A DNA stretch of 64,000 nucleotides, from the NCBI GenBank assembly GCA_964525555.1, contig CAZGHN010000009.1, forward strand, positions 1 through 64,000. Direction: 5' to 3'. This DNA comes from JAFGHJ01 sp964525555. GTDB taxonomy: Bacteria > Hydrothermota > UBA3072. The first letter of the stretch is position 1; every line of letters begins with the position of its first letter. Positions 42,754 through 51,581 of the stretch are shown here, piece after piece. A program made the translations under genes and the position numbers. The notes beneath the pieces were generated by a model. The model was not told the origin of the DNA, did not search any database, and was given only the letters and a program-made list of their open reading frames with translations.

Positions 42754-44310
42754 TTACCTAATCACAATCATCTTCTTTTGAATACTATGCCCAGATGTTT
42801 CTAATCGGTATAAATATATCCCCGGGGGTAAATCTCTTAAGTCAGCTTTAACAGTATATACCCCTGCCGCTTTAACTTCTCCGACCAAATTCTTTACTTC
42901 CTGGCCCAGAGTATTATAAACTGCCAACTTAACAAAACCTTCCCGATCTATAGAATACTCAATGGTTGTAGTCGTGTTGAGAGGATTGGGATAGTTCTGA
43001 GACAGTTTGAATGATGCTTGATCGGACGGAGTATCTTCTTCTACTCCGGCATAAGCACCCGACGCAAAAGTCGTTATACTCTTTGCTTCAAGAGTGATGC
43101 TAAAACTATCGTTTATTACTTCTATAACGCTTTCACGACTACAACTTTTCGTTCCTGAAGTAATATAAGGTCTAACCCTATCAACAACACCGTTCTGAAA
43201 AACAAATGTCTGATCTCTTGTTATCGGGGCATCGTTTACTGCAACAACAAATACCGTTGAATCTGCTGAAGTGTCTATATAAGCGGAAGTATAAACGCCG
43301 AGCTGAGGGTTATCAGTGCATTCAAGTCGCAAATATCCAGGACGTATAAATCTGGCAAATTGGGACATAACGAAACCGCGCTTTGTAACAGTACCTTTGG
43401 GGGCATAAGTCCCATCAGCAATTGGTCCATAAAACCTAACTATATACCACCAGACGTAAGCGCTCATCCCTGCAACCATTACATTATGGATTTCTGTTCC
43501 AACGTTGAGAGCCAGCGGCCACAGATTTCCTGAATTTGCGCTTTCCGTATAATGCTCCGTCATCCATATTTCTTTTCCTTTACTCTCTGCAAGAGGATAA
43601 GGTGAAAGTCCGCCACCATATATATGCCCGCCAAGAATATCTAAATTCGCACAAGCGGCGGAATCATTTAGTATCGGGTCAGACATTTGACGCCTGAACT
43701 GAAACGATTCCGGAGCCATTACTCTGGTTCCGATTGACGGAGCATTATTCTGCATAAAAGTAAGCATTTCCGCAGCAGTCCATTGAGTCCAACCTCCATC
43801 ATAATCCGGTTCGTTTTGAACAGATATTGCGTATATAGGTACACCATTATTTGTCATATACGTATTAAATGAATCAAGGTGCGCAGCGTATTCGTCATAC
43901 ATAGCAGTATCAATCCTTTTTACAGCACTCGCAGTATCAAGCATTTCAGGCGGGGCATTCCAGGGAGAAGCAAAGATGGTTACATCATAATATGTATGCG
44001 CCAACTCGGCGGTATGAACATTAATGCTGAATTCACTTTTTTGAGGTGGAATACGAAGACGAAGTATTGAAAGTCCAATTTGCCCATCATCGGTACCAAA
44101 AGCTTTAATTATTTCCCCAGTAGACATATCAGGCCTCCATGGAATGATATTTGCTGCGCCGAATCCCCTGATCATTTGGTGGGTACTGTCAAGGTCTATT
44201 AATGCTTCATTCTGTGCATAAAGGTTTGCGGAAAATATCAGTGAAAGCACAAGAATAAAAAATAGCTTATCAATATTCTTACTGGTAAAAATTTTACTTT
44301 TATTTTTCAT
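42754..44310 (-). CDS. Secreted GH30 (subfamily 8-like) xylanase, second copy, T9SS tail
   Basis: 518 aa, paralog of the protein at 39265-40815 over its whole length, including signal peptide. E167 (SVQNEPD) and E252 (WMTEHYTES) are the catalytic pair. The two differ near residues 105-125, around the substrate-facing loop (SPWNAPPEML versus SPWSPPPSMK), so their specificity may differ. The Por tail (QNYPNPLNTTT) is of another subtype than its paralog's, ending GIYLYRLETSGHSIQKKM, so tails were exchanged. The ATG overlaps the stub gene upstream by 4 bp, with RBS gtgaggt. Confidence 0.9.
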   Translation of the reverse strand: MKNKSKIFTSKNIDKLFFILVLSLIFSANLYAQNEALIDLDSTHQMIRGFGAANIIPWRPDMSTGEIIKAFGTDDGQIGLSILRLRIPPQKSEFSINVHTAELAHTYYDVTIFASPWNAPPEMLDTASAVKRIDTAMYDEYAAHLDSFNTYMTNNGVPIYAISVQNEPDYDGGWTQWTAAEMLTFMQNNAPSIGTRVMAPESFQFRRQMSDPILNDSAACANLDILGGHIYGGGLSPYPLAESKGKEIWMTEHYTESANSGNLWPLALNVGTEIHNVMVAGMSAYVWWYIVRFYGPIADGTYAPKGTVTKRGFVMSQFARFIRPGYLRLECTDNPQLGVYTSAYIDTSADSTVFVVAVNDAPITRDQTFVFQNGVVDRVRPYITSGTKSCSRESVIEVINDSFSITLEAKSITTFASGAYAGVEEDTPSDQASFKLSQNYPNPLNTTTTIEYSIDREGFVKLAVYNTLGQEVKNLVGEVKAAGVYTVKADLRDLPPGIYLYRLETSGHSIQKKMIVIR

Positions 44311-44609
44311 GATAACCTCACTTCATTTTTATTATTACTCTTCAAAGCCGCAGGCGGCGACCAGGAGCATATCAATATCCTGGTTTCACTTTCCGAAAGA
44401 GAATCAAACATTTCTACAAGTTGTTTTCTGTATGGATGATATATAAGACCGGAATACCAACATGCAAGGGAAGCACCAAAATCTTCTATCGTTTGATGTA
44501 CGTCAATTGTATCGACAGTCGCTGTGGCAGCAAAACCTTCAATTTGAACTGACGTTGCTAATAATATGGAGACAAAAAAGACAATAAAGAACTTCCTACA
44601 CCTCTTCAT
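44307..44609 (-). pseudogene. Truncated GH30 gene with internal deletion
   Basis: 100 codons. Signal peptide (IVFFVSILLATSVQIEGFA), then TATVDTIDVHQTIEDFGASL, the opening strand of GH30. About 45 residues later it jumps to ILICSWSPPAALKSNN, which in intact enzymes lies roughly 60 residues further on. It then ends within the next gene's start region. So most of a third GH30 gene was lost and the break lies in the leader of its neighbour. The intact promoter and RBS (44662-44690; aaggaggag) now feed the downstream GH30 through the stub. The short product is unlikely to be active. Confidence 0.75.
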
Positions 44610-44661
44610 GTAACTCCTCCTTATAATGTAGTTTAGTTTTATTTTGATTCCCTCTAATTAT

Positions 44662-44690
44662 ATAATAATATAAATTGTTATTATTGTCAA
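44662..44690 (-). promoter_or_regulatory. Promoter of the GH30 stub and GH30 gene
   Basis: Minus strand TTGACA (44690-44685), 17 bp, TATTAT (44667-44662), 52 bp before the stub ATG. Confidence 0.65.
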
Positions 44691-44699
44691 GGGGCAGAA

Positions 44700-44945
44700 G
44701 TCATATAGGTATGGAACTTAACTTTATAACACAGAAAGACATAGCAGTAAGAAAAGACGAGATGCATTGATTTATATAGAGATATTATATAAATTATAAC
44801 TTTAAAATCATCTTTTCCAAAATCTCGATAAAAAGAAAAAAGAATAACATAGTCCAAAGTCCCCTCCCTACCCAACCAAAATATAGAAAAACAAGGGGAT
44901 TAAACTTTCAATTCAAAACAAAAGAATTATTATAAAGAAAATTCA
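44700..44945 (+). repeat. Non-coding gap with a recurring word
   Basis: aaaaacaaggggattaaactttcaattcaaaa (44887-44917) repeats the word at 22570-22600 and keeps the same orientation; catagtccaaagtcccctccc (44848-44868) resembles the tagtc run at 26176. No gene seen in the 343 bp gap. Confidence 0.45.
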
Positions 44946-44952
44946 GAAAATC

Positions 44953-45345
44953 TTAAGGTTGAGACACATACATGACAGGCAAACTCTTATCGCCGGTTAT
45001 GTCTATGGTATAAGTTTCGTTCTCTTGGAATCCCTCAAAATCTCCTTCGGTAAACATAGTACCAGTTTCACCATTATCGTTCGAATTATTAACATGTTCC
45101 CATCGATAAGACAACATTACGTGGGAACTGGCAGACACCTTCATATATTCAGTGGTATCACCTGGCATCAAAAATTCATTGAGCCCTGTAAAAAGTTGGT
45201 TGTTAAACTTGATTTCTGAGATTTTATAATTTTCCAAACTATTTATAACTCTCAAATCTGGATTTTCCGGATTGTTCTCCGGATTTACGCAACCAAACAT
45301 TAAAAATAGGACAGATAAGTAAAATGATAAATTAAAATTTTTCAT
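44953..45345 (-). CDS. Small hypothetical lipoprotein
   Basis: 130 aa. Lipobox LFLMFGC (Cys19) then a short acidic spacer (NPENNPENPD). The mature part (about 30-130) looks like one small beta-sandwich, with IKFNNQLFTGLNEFLMPGDT and ending VMYVSQP. I recognise no family. The RBS aaaggag and a clean signal peptide support a real gene. It stands alone at the edge of the xylan locus, downstream of no obvious partner. Confidence 0.7.
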   Translation of the reverse strand: MKNFNLSFYLSVLFLMFGCVNPENNPENPDLRVINSLENYKISEIKFNNQLFTGLNEFLMPGDTTEYMKVSASSHVMLSYRWEHVNNSNDNGETGTMFTEGDFEGFQENETYTIDITGDKSLPVMYVSQP

Positions 45346-45507
45346 CTTTACTCCTTTATTATAGCATAAACAAATAATCTCTAAAAATCAAGGGGGGGTT
45401 TTTATATATGTAAAACAACGCCTACTTCGGAAAATTATTCTCCTCAATGGGGATTTTGACTTCTTCTTGAAATCAAAAATTTTCGGATAAAATATAATAA
45501 AGGTTAA

Positions 45508-46653
45508 TCAGTCTACACAGGTAAAGCCTAAGGCTTTAAAGATATTCCTTAACGATTCGTCTTCTTTTCTCAGTTTAAGACGGGTATTAAAGAACTCCCT
45601 TCTTCTCCAATAATTTGCTCGTAAACCGTCAAAAAAATCTCTTTTTTCCTTTCCTTTGAAATTTAATATTTTTCTCAAACTACCGTCATCTTTTTTTATA
45701 TCATATACCTTAAAAACAACATCGGCTAGACTTTCGAAAATTTCTTCAGTTTTCCTGTGCGTTAAGTCTATATTGGAAACCTCAGGAACAGGTAATTCTA
45801 CCTTCCACTCCTTATCGATTGAAAAAAAATCACAAATAGCATCGAAAACCATTTTTGTGCCTTTAACTTTTCCGTCATAAGAATATCCCGCGATATGAGA
45901 AGTTCCTATATCGACTAATTCGAGCAGCTCTTTATCTATATCAGGTTCTTTCTCCCAAACGTCCAATACAGCTCCGGACAAAAAATCTTTTTTTAAAGCG
46001 GTTTTTAATGCCGAGCCATTCACAACTTTTCCTCTGGAAGTATTTATAAGAACGCTTCCTTTTTTCATCTTATCAATTCTTTTTGCATCGAATAAATTTA
46101 AAGTTTTATCCACACCACAGTTGTATAAGGGGACATGCAGAGTTATAACATCACAATCCATCAATTCATCCAGTTCCAAAAAAACACTGTCTTTTGTTTC
46201 TCTAAAACGCGGAGGATCGTTCTGCAAAACTTTAATTCCCAGACCCTGCGCTTTTTTTACTACTTTACTTCCGACGTTCCCGACGCCGACAACGCCGAGA
46301 CAAATTTCGGGAAGAGAAATCTTCCCTTTTTTATCCAGCAACAATAACGCTGAGATGATATACTCCGCTACCGAATTCGAATTGCTGCCCGGAGCGCTCG
46401 AAAATCCTATACCTCTGCTCTTTAAATACTCTGTGGCTACATGGTCTATACCAGCTGTCGCAGAACCAACAAATTTAATGTTACTATTTTTCAGTAGCTG
46501 CTCGTCTACTTTTGTTACAGAGCGAACGACGAGAATATCAGCGTCTTTAACCGTACCGGGAGTTATCTCCCTGCCAGAAAACGAACTTACTTCTCCGATC
46601 AAGGAAAATGTTTCTATACCTAATAACACATTTTCATCGATAATTATTTTCAT
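45508..46653 (-). CDS. pdxB: 4-phosphoerythronate dehydrogenase
   Basis: 381 aa, matching the 378-380 aa of PdxB. It is a D-2-hydroxyacid dehydrogenase: NAD loop GVVGVGNVGSKV (about 115-126), then the catalytic Arg in INTSRGKVVN, Glu in DVWEKEPDI and His in TSHIAGYS. The insertion GSNSNSVAEYI (GCNANSVAEY in other PdxB) and the C-terminal DUF3410 dimer domain (from about 285) distinguish it from SerA or glycerate dehydrogenases. It oxidises 4-phosphoerythronate in the DXP-independent vitamin B6 pathway shared with SerC, PdxA and PdxJ. No other pdx gene lies nearby. Confidence 0.9.
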   Translation of the reverse strand: MKIIIDENVLLGIETFSLIGEVSSFSGREITPGTVKDADILVVRSVTKVDEQLLKNSNIKFVGSATAGIDHVATEYLKSRGIGFSSAPGSNSNSVAEYIISALLLLDKKGKISLPEICLGVVGVGNVGSKVVKKAQGLGIKVLQNDPPRFRETKDSVFLELDELMDCDVITLHVPLYNCGVDKTLNLFDAKRIDKMKKGSVLINTSRGKVVNGSALKTALKKDFLSGAVLDVWEKEPDIDKELLELVDIGTSHIAGYSYDGKVKGTKMVFDAICDFFSIDKEWKVELPVPEVSNIDLTHRKTEEIFESLADVVFKVYDIKKDDGSLRKILNFKGKEKRDFFDGLRANYWRRREFFNTRLKLRKEDESLRNIFKALGFTCVD

Positions 46654-46710
46654 AATGTAAAATAATATAACTTTAAATTATCGCCAGGTTATTAAAAATT
46701 AATTGTCTGT

Positions 46711-47391
46711 TTAGGAAACCTGGTTCGCCACTACAGATGAATTAAACCCTTTAACTATAAGCCATACTCCTAGAACTATTTCATTCAAACCCATTTGAAT
46801 TCCAAGAATTCCTATTGGACTAAAACCGAAGATCTCTAACATAATATTAGCTAAAACCAATACGGCCCCTATAAGACCCCAGAGCGACAACCATCGAGGA
46901 ATGAGTTTTAATTTATACAATAAACAATAAAAAATAAGCGCACCTAAGCCATAAGAAATAAATACCATCTCATTAGCCCAAAAGCGCTCTGCAAGCAATA
47001 AAGTGCCTAAGGCTTGAAAATTAGAAGCATCCGTAGCTCCTGCTTTCATATATTCCTGACTTATATTTAATAGTGATAACGATTTGATGTCACTAGCAAT
47101 TTGCATTGCAAATTCAATAACCCTGAAACCAACGTATCCAAGAGCCATACTTTCACTGAGTTGTTTAAAGATAGGAAACATCAACACTGCAATACCTATA
47201 TAAGCAATGCCATTAATTAACTCAAGGAGTACCCCTATTATCACCTGCGTTCTGTTTGCAGAAACTCTAATAAGATAATCTGAAGCATTTAGATTAGGGT
47301 CTAAAAGAACAAAAGCTCCTATGCTATACGAAACCATCAATGTTAAAAATAATATTCCCACAATTCTTGCGGTTTTTATATCTGACTTCAT
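46711..47391 (-). CDS. DUF4386 family membrane protein
   Basis: 226 aa with about six or seven helices. It opens KTARIVGILFLTLMVSYSIG, as DUF4386 proteins do, and contains the NRTQVIIGVLLELINGIAYIG helix and a GYVGFRVIEF segment typical of one branch of the family. It is a distant relative of the neighbours at 47432 and 10922. The function is unknown. No good RBS; 40 bp after the previous stop, so probably in one transcript with 47432-48124 and 48141-48515. Confidence 0.8.
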   Translation of the reverse strand: MKSDIKTARIVGILFLTLMVSYSIGAFVLLDPNLNASDYLIRVSANRTQVIIGVLLELINGIAYIGIAVLMFPIFKQLSESMALGYVGFRVIEFAMQIASDIKSLSLLNISQEYMKAGATDASNFQALGTLLLAERFWANEMVFISYGLGALIFYCLLYKLKLIPRWLSLWGLIGAVLVLANIMLEIFGFSPIGILGIQMGLNEIVLGVWLIVKGFNSSVVANQVS

Positions 47392-47431
47392 TTTTCGCCG
47401 CCTGTTTAATAAGTAATTATCTGTGTGTATC

Positions 47432-48124
47432 TTATTTATCCTTTACACCCTTAATCACAAGCCACAAAGGAAATACAATCTCAATAATCGAAACCCAACC
47501 AACCAATGCAAATATCTCTTTGTTTTTGGGTAAAAGAAAATTTCCGAAACTTTGTATTATATAGCATAAAGATGCAATTACCAACAATACCCCCAGAATG
47601 CGGGGAATGTAGTCAGACTTGTAAACTAAATAACCAAGGAAAAAGAGATGAAGGGCAAAAAATAACCCCCAAATATGAGACACATATTCGTGCGCATTGA
47701 GAAATAGCAACACTAGAGCATGCAACTCTGCCGGTTCGAATACTTTCAAGTAATCAGCGCCGCTCAAAAGCAGCAGGGCCGTAAAATTATTAAGAAGATT
47801 GATTCCCTGAATAATGGTCATCGCTAACCTAAAAAACGCCGCAATCAGAGAAAGTGTTTTACTTACCGGTTTAAGTAATACGTAAAGCATTACGACCAAC
47901 ACTATTTCAATCAAAAAGACGATTGAGTCGCCAACAATACCGAGACGGAATAGTCCCTCATTAGCAATAATATTATTGGCTGTTATTGCGGCATCTCCGG
48001 GCACAATAAGAGTGGTTGGGACATACATCATACCAAAGAAAGCAAATGGAGTCATAATTAGGATTAGAGCCCCTACAATTCTTGCGGCTTTGTCTAGTGA
48101 TATTTCATTGATATGATTTGTCAT
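47432..48124 (-). CDS. DUF4386 family membrane protein, paralog of 10922-11641
   Basis: 230 aa. It shares the VPGDAAITANNIIANEGLFR loop, SGADYLKVFEP and YLVYKSDYIPRILGVLLV with the protein at 10922, so they are close paralogs placed 36 kb apart. About seven helices. Role unknown. RBS taggagg precedes the ATG. The gene follows the 124 aa membrane protein by 16 bp. Confidence 0.85.
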   Translation of the reverse strand: MTNHINEISLDKAARIVGALILIMTPFAFFGMMYVPTTLIVPGDAAITANNIIANEGLFRLGIVGDSIVFLIEIVLVVMLYVLLKPVSKTLSLIAAFFRLAMTIIQGINLLNNFTALLLLSGADYLKVFEPAELHALVLLFLNAHEYVSHIWGLFFALHLFFLGYLVYKSDYIPRILGVLLVIASLCYIIQSFGNFLLPKNKEIFALVGWVSIIEIVFPLWLVIKGVKDK

Positions 48125-48140
48125 ATTTATTCCTCCTAAT

Positions 48141-48515
48141 TTATTTTAGAAATCCAAAATAGCCAAACAGTAACCCAAAGCATATCATAAAGATCCCCCA
48201 AATACGAGAATGTTTATATCTCTTTCCAAAATAAGAAAGCGATTTTGGAAAGATAACTACAATTAATCCCCCAATAAGCATTGTCCAACTTATAATCGTA
48301 ATCAGTACGGTCCAGTTTTTGACCCAATTATTATGGTATTTGACTAAGACCATACCAATAATTATACCGAAGGCTCCGGAGACGAAAGTAAGCGCCTTGG
48401 ATCTGTTAAAGTCAGCAGCAATATTGTCGAAATTAAGTTGCCCTATTAGCACGGCAATACCGCTGGAAATATAAATTACGGCAATTATTTGTGCTATTAA
48501 TATTGATAATTCCAT
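48141..48515 (-). CDS. Hypothetical four-helix membrane protein
   Basis: 124 aa with four predicted helices (about 5-25, 42-60, 68-90, 104-122). The pattern (IYISSGIAVLIGQLNF, then GAFGIIIGMVLVKYHNNW, then GLIVVIFPKSL) is two similar helical pairs. I cannot place it in a named family with confidence. RBS aaaggaggt precedes the ATG. First gene of a likely operon with the two DUF4386 genes. Confidence 0.7.
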   Translation of the reverse strand: MELSILIAQIIAVIYISSGIAVLIGQLNFDNIAADFNRSKALTFVSGAFGIIIGMVLVKYHNNWVKNWTVLITIISWTMLIGGLIVVIFPKSLSYFGKRYKHSRIWGIFMICFGLLFGYFGFLK

Positions 48516-48560
48516 AATAACCTCCTTTTTTGTTTTATATCTTTGTTTTTATAAAGAAAA

Positions 48561-49211
48561 TCAATCATTAAACCTCTTACCAAAAATATAGTATGGGATA
48601 TACCGCCCCAAACAATATCGCATACAAGAGAACTTCCCTTGATACAGGATATTAAACCCCAACTTCAAAAAGAAATCGCTAGCTTTTTCTGATTTTGTCC
48701 TAAAATGAACACCTTTTATACCCGATTCCTTAAGATAGTCAAGATACCTCAAAATTAATCTTCTACCTATACCAATACCTCTATAACCTTCAGCTATATT
48801 TACATGTAAAGTAGCCGGGTACTCATTTGAAAGGTCGGGAGTGTGAAATTCTCCCTTTAAAAAACTGAACAGAGTAAAAAATATATATTTTATTGTATTT
48901 TTTTTCAAAAATACTCTACTTATCAATGCTCTTCTTATAATACCCGGCAATACCCGGTATCTAAAAATTTTATTCTTAAGTCTTACATTGTTCGAACCTG
49001 TAAGATAACCAATAACTTCCCCTTTAGACTCTGCGATAAAACAGGAACGAGGCTCATAATCCGTATAGTAACGAGTCAGGACATCGGCAATTAAGTCTTT
49101 ATCATCTACAAAAAATTCAATTGGATTTCCAAGAAAAGAAGTGGCCACTGAAATATCTCTTATTGCTTTCCTGTCCTTTTTCTCGTATCTCCTAATTTTT
49201 ACTGCTTTCAT
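48561..49211 (-). CDS. GNAT family N-acetyltransferase
   Basis: 216 aa. Acetyl-CoA binding motif A is clear: LHVNIAEGYRGIGIGRRLI (about 140-158), preceded by the sheet strand SCFIAESKGEVIGYLTG (about 56-73) and followed by KASDFFLKLGF. An insertion of about 45 residues between these (77-130) is longer than usual. Substrate unknown. It overlaps the end of the deacetylase gene by 20 bp; with that gene and the membrane protein it forms a three-gene operon, which suggests action on a cell-surface glycan. Confidence 0.85.
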   Translation of the reverse strand: MKAVKIRRYEKKDRKAIRDISVATSFLGNPIEFFVDDKDLIADVLTRYYTDYEPRSCFIAESKGEVIGYLTGSNNVRLKNKIFRYRVLPGIIRRALISRVFLKKNTIKYIFFTLFSFLKGEFHTPDLSNEYPATLHVNIAEGYRGIGIGRRLILRYLDYLKESGIKGVHFRTKSEKASDFFLKLGFNILYQGKFSCMRYCLGRYIPYYIFGKRFND

Positions 49212-49968
49212 AGTTTTTCAGTATTTCACATCCCTCGGCAACTGTAATAACTTCTACGTCAATTTCTTTGAGCCACTTAAGAATCTCTTCAAAGAATTCT
49301 ACAGAGACAGCATTATCTTTAACAGCAGAAGGAGCAAGCGGATGAGGCTCTCCGACGTCGTGAAAAGTTAAAATTGCCCATGTCCCAGGTATTATAACCC
49401 TCTTAACATGCCCTATGTTATTAAAAGATCTGATTGTAAAATCCTTCAATAGAAAAGGATTCGAGCTTTTCGTATTTACACCTATATCCTGTGTTGATGC
49501 TCCAATATAATATTTCTTAACGACATTTACTGCCGTTCTATTATAATTTCCATAGGGATAAACAAATGTTTTGACATTAAATCCTTTTTCCTTAAGAGTT
49601 CTAAAGTCGTCTCCTATCTCTTTTTCATATTCCTGTGATGTTCTTAAATTTTTCAAGTCTGCATGATTCACCGTGTGCCCGCCGATTTCCATTATCTCGC
49701 TGAATTTTTCGACATCCTCCCAGCTCATATACCCTTCCTTCCCCATAAATCCGCTGATGATATAGATCGAGCCTTTAAGATTATATTTCTTTAGCAATTC
49801 ATACGCGTTAAGTTGGGATTTCCATCCGTCGTCAAATCGGAGACTCACATATGTTTTATCAAAACTGGGAGTATTATAGATAAACCATCCGTAAAATTGG
49901 TTTAAGTAAATGGCAACAGCAAGAAGAACAACAGCGAACGCAATAAAAATGAAATGTCTCTTTGTCAT
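49192..49968 (-). CDS. Membrane-anchored polysaccharide deacetylase
   Basis: 258 aa. One N-terminal helix (5-22) anchors a NodB domain. Motif 1 SLRFDDGWKS carries the Asp pair, motif 2 GGHTVNHADL the two metal histidines, motif 3 VYPYGNYNR, and the last motif AILTFHDVGE supplies the final His. It should remove N- or O-acetyl groups from a wall or exopolysaccharide. Overlaps by 4 bp the upstream membrane protein gene and by 20 bp the downstream GNAT gene. Confidence 0.88.
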   Translation of the reverse strand: MTKRHFIFIAFAVVLLAVAIYLNQFYGWFIYNTPSFDKTYVSLRFDDGWKSQLNAYELLKKYNLKGSIYIISGFMGKEGYMSWEDVEKFSEIMEIGGHTVNHADLKNLRTSQEYEKEIGDDFRTLKEKGFNVKTFVYPYGNYNRTAVNVVKKYYIGASTQDIGVNTKSSNPFLLKDFTIRSFNNIGHVKRVIIPGTWAILTFHDVGEPHPLAPSAVKDNAVSVEFFEEILKWLKEIDVEVITVAEGCEILKNYESSKN

Positions 49969-50531
49969 TCCCTTATCGCATTAATCGTATAAAGTATAGT
50001 ACTCGTAAATATATAAGATATCAGCAATCCAAATATAAATATATCCGCCACCAAATTAACTACGCTTATAACAAAAGTTCCGTAGGGCACAAGAAGGGAC
50101 TGCCCCACTTTTCGTAGTCCAAGAAAAAGTAAAACAATCAAGATAGAGAAAACGAAATTTTTCAAAGGCGGATATTTTCTCTCTTTTCTGGTCAGATAAA
50201 AAAGAAGAGTAAAAAGCAGGGTCGCAAAAGCAATAAGAGAAAGAATTATCGAGTTAACAGTAGCCGGAATGAGAATATGGTCAAAATCAACTATACTCTT
50301 ATCTTTACTCGAAAAGAACAAATGCTCAACGAACATAATCATTGTAAGACAGAAAACAAATAGCAAAACACAGTTTTCTACAAAATTTTCTTTACTCCAG
50401 AATTTCTCTCCTCTCTTGCTGGTCATATCGTATTTTCTGAACAGAATAAACAGCATCGCAAACGCTATTATCCACATTATAAATCCGTCAAGTGTCTTTG
50501 GTATCAACTTCGAGATAATATCACTTTCCAA
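49965..50531 (-). CDS. Hypothetical membrane protein, TTG start
   Basis: 188 aa with five helices (about 15-30, 52-72, 85-110, 122-142, 150-175). No family recognised. The start codon is TTG at 50531-50529 with aggggga upstream; no in-frame ATG lies at a better place before residue 19. It is the first gene of the operon with the deacetylase and the acetyltransferase, so a role in surface glycan modification is a fair guess, not more. The 167 bp behind it shows no gene. Confidence 0.65.
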   Translation of the reverse strand: MESDIISKLIPKTLDGFIMWIIAFAMLFILFRKYDMTSKRGEKFWSKENFVENCVLLFVFCLTMIMFVEHLFFSSKDKSIVDFDHILIPATVNSIILSLIAFATLLFTLLFYLTRKERKYPPLKNFVFSILIVLLFLGLRKVGQSLLVPYGTFVISVVNLVADIFIFGLLISYIFTSTILYTINAIRE

Positions 50532-50698
50532 AATAATCCCCCTATATATATTTAATTTTTGAAGCTAGGGTCCAAAAATTAATAAACTTTGCTCTTTTCA
50601 TATAAAATTCCCATAATAATAATATCAAGTATAAACAAGAAAGTTCTACTAAACAAGGGCTTATATCAATATAAGGAGTTCCCCTCTCAAAAAGCACT

Positions 50699-51448
50699 TT
50701 AAAATCTACGTAAAACCGGTTCTCCGAAAGGCAGCACTTCCGATAAATACTCAAAGTAACCTTCTATAGAAAACCAACCTTCAATACCTCTGGTATCATC
50801 TGCTTTCTCGATATGAAACTCCTGAGCGGGCATAAAACTATAACCAATTAAAAATAACTTTTTTTCTTGTTCTGATCTGCAAACATCAAGAATTAAGGAA
50901 ACATGCCCAATACCGCCGCTTTTATTCTGGGCAATCATATCTCCGGGTCTTAATTCTTCGACTGAAACTTCCTTACATCCCTCTTTCAACGAGTAAGAAT
51001 TCGAATACGCAAAAGCCCATCGCAGAAACTCGTTGTAAGTTTTTCCGCTAATGGAGAAATACTTTTTATTTCCGCTATAATCAAATAGGTATAGCGAATC
51101 TAATTTATCCATATCTTTATGATATTCCGCCCAGAACCGCATGCAGAAATCCGCACATTGCTCTAAATCGGCTCCGAACAAAAGAGGAATATCAACAACT
51201 GCAAAAACATTGTAGAAAGAATAAACATCCAATCTATTACCCCCATAATCAAGAATTATGGGTTCTTCTTTTAAGGGCAGAGTTTGAATCCAATTACTAT
51301 AAGACCCTGAAGGGAACTCTTGTCGAACGTACCCATCGGGAGTCCGAATAGAGTCTACTATAGTCTGACTATCCGCAAAAGCTACAAAACCAAATAAAAC
51401 AAAAATAAGAGCACCAAATTTAAGACTTACGGATCTTAATTTTACCAT
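50699..51448 (-). CDS. DUF4846 protein
   Basis: 249 aa. Signal peptide (about 8-27). The GSYSNWIQTLPLK segment, QCADFCMRFWAEY helix with Cys, the GDMIAQNKSGGIGHVSLILD motif and C-terminal AQEFHIEKA fit DUF4846, a probable periplasmic enzyme-like fold resembling NlpC/P60 or amidase proteins (a Cys and a GHVSLI His in suitable places). The reaction is unproven. The ATG lies six bases after a TAAAAT box and has no RBS, so the mRNA may be leaderless. Confidence 0.78.
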   Translation of the reverse strand: MVKLRSVSLKFGALIFVLFGFVAFADSQTIVDSIRTPDGYVRQEFPSGSYSNWIQTLPLKEEPIILDYGGNRLDVYSFYNVFAVVDIPLLFGADLEQCADFCMRFWAEYHKDMDKLDSLYLFDYSGNKKYFSISGKTYNEFLRWAFAYSNSYSLKEGCKEVSVEELRPGDMIAQNKSGGIGHVSLILDVCRSEQEKKLFLIGYSFMPAQEFHIEKADDTRGIEGWFSIEGYFEYLSEVLPFGEPVLRRF

Positions 51449-51454
51449 GTTAAA

Positions 51455-51482
51455 ATTTTATATCTAACGCATTTCTTGTCAA
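51455..51482 (-). promoter_or_regulatory. Promoter of the DUF4846 gene, probably leaderless
   Basis: Minus strand TTGACA (51482-51477), 16 bp, TAAAAT (51460-51455). The ATG begins at 51448, where transcription would be expected to start. Confidence 0.55.
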
Positions 51483-51520
51483 TAGGACTCTACAAAAATA
51501 AGGCAAAAAATATTATTATA

Positions 51521-51549
51521 TTGACAATACATATTCTTTTTCGTAAGAT
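51521..51549 (+). promoter_or_regulatory. Promoter of the first BNR-like gene
   Basis: TTGACA (51521-51526), 17 bp, TAAGAT (51544-51549). A strong RBS aaaggaggt lies at 51569-51577. Confidence 0.65.
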
Positions 51550-51581
51550 AATAATAAAACACTCTATAAAGGAGGTTTTTT

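Noticed and set aside
44307..44609. Short ORF as a genuine small secreted protein
   Set aside because: Its two halves align to separate parts of GH30 and it ends in its neighbour's leader, so a decayed gene explains it better.
50542..50754. 70-codon minus-strand ORF between the membrane protein and DUF4846 genes
   Set aside because: Overlaps the DUF4846 3' end in another frame and has no RBS.
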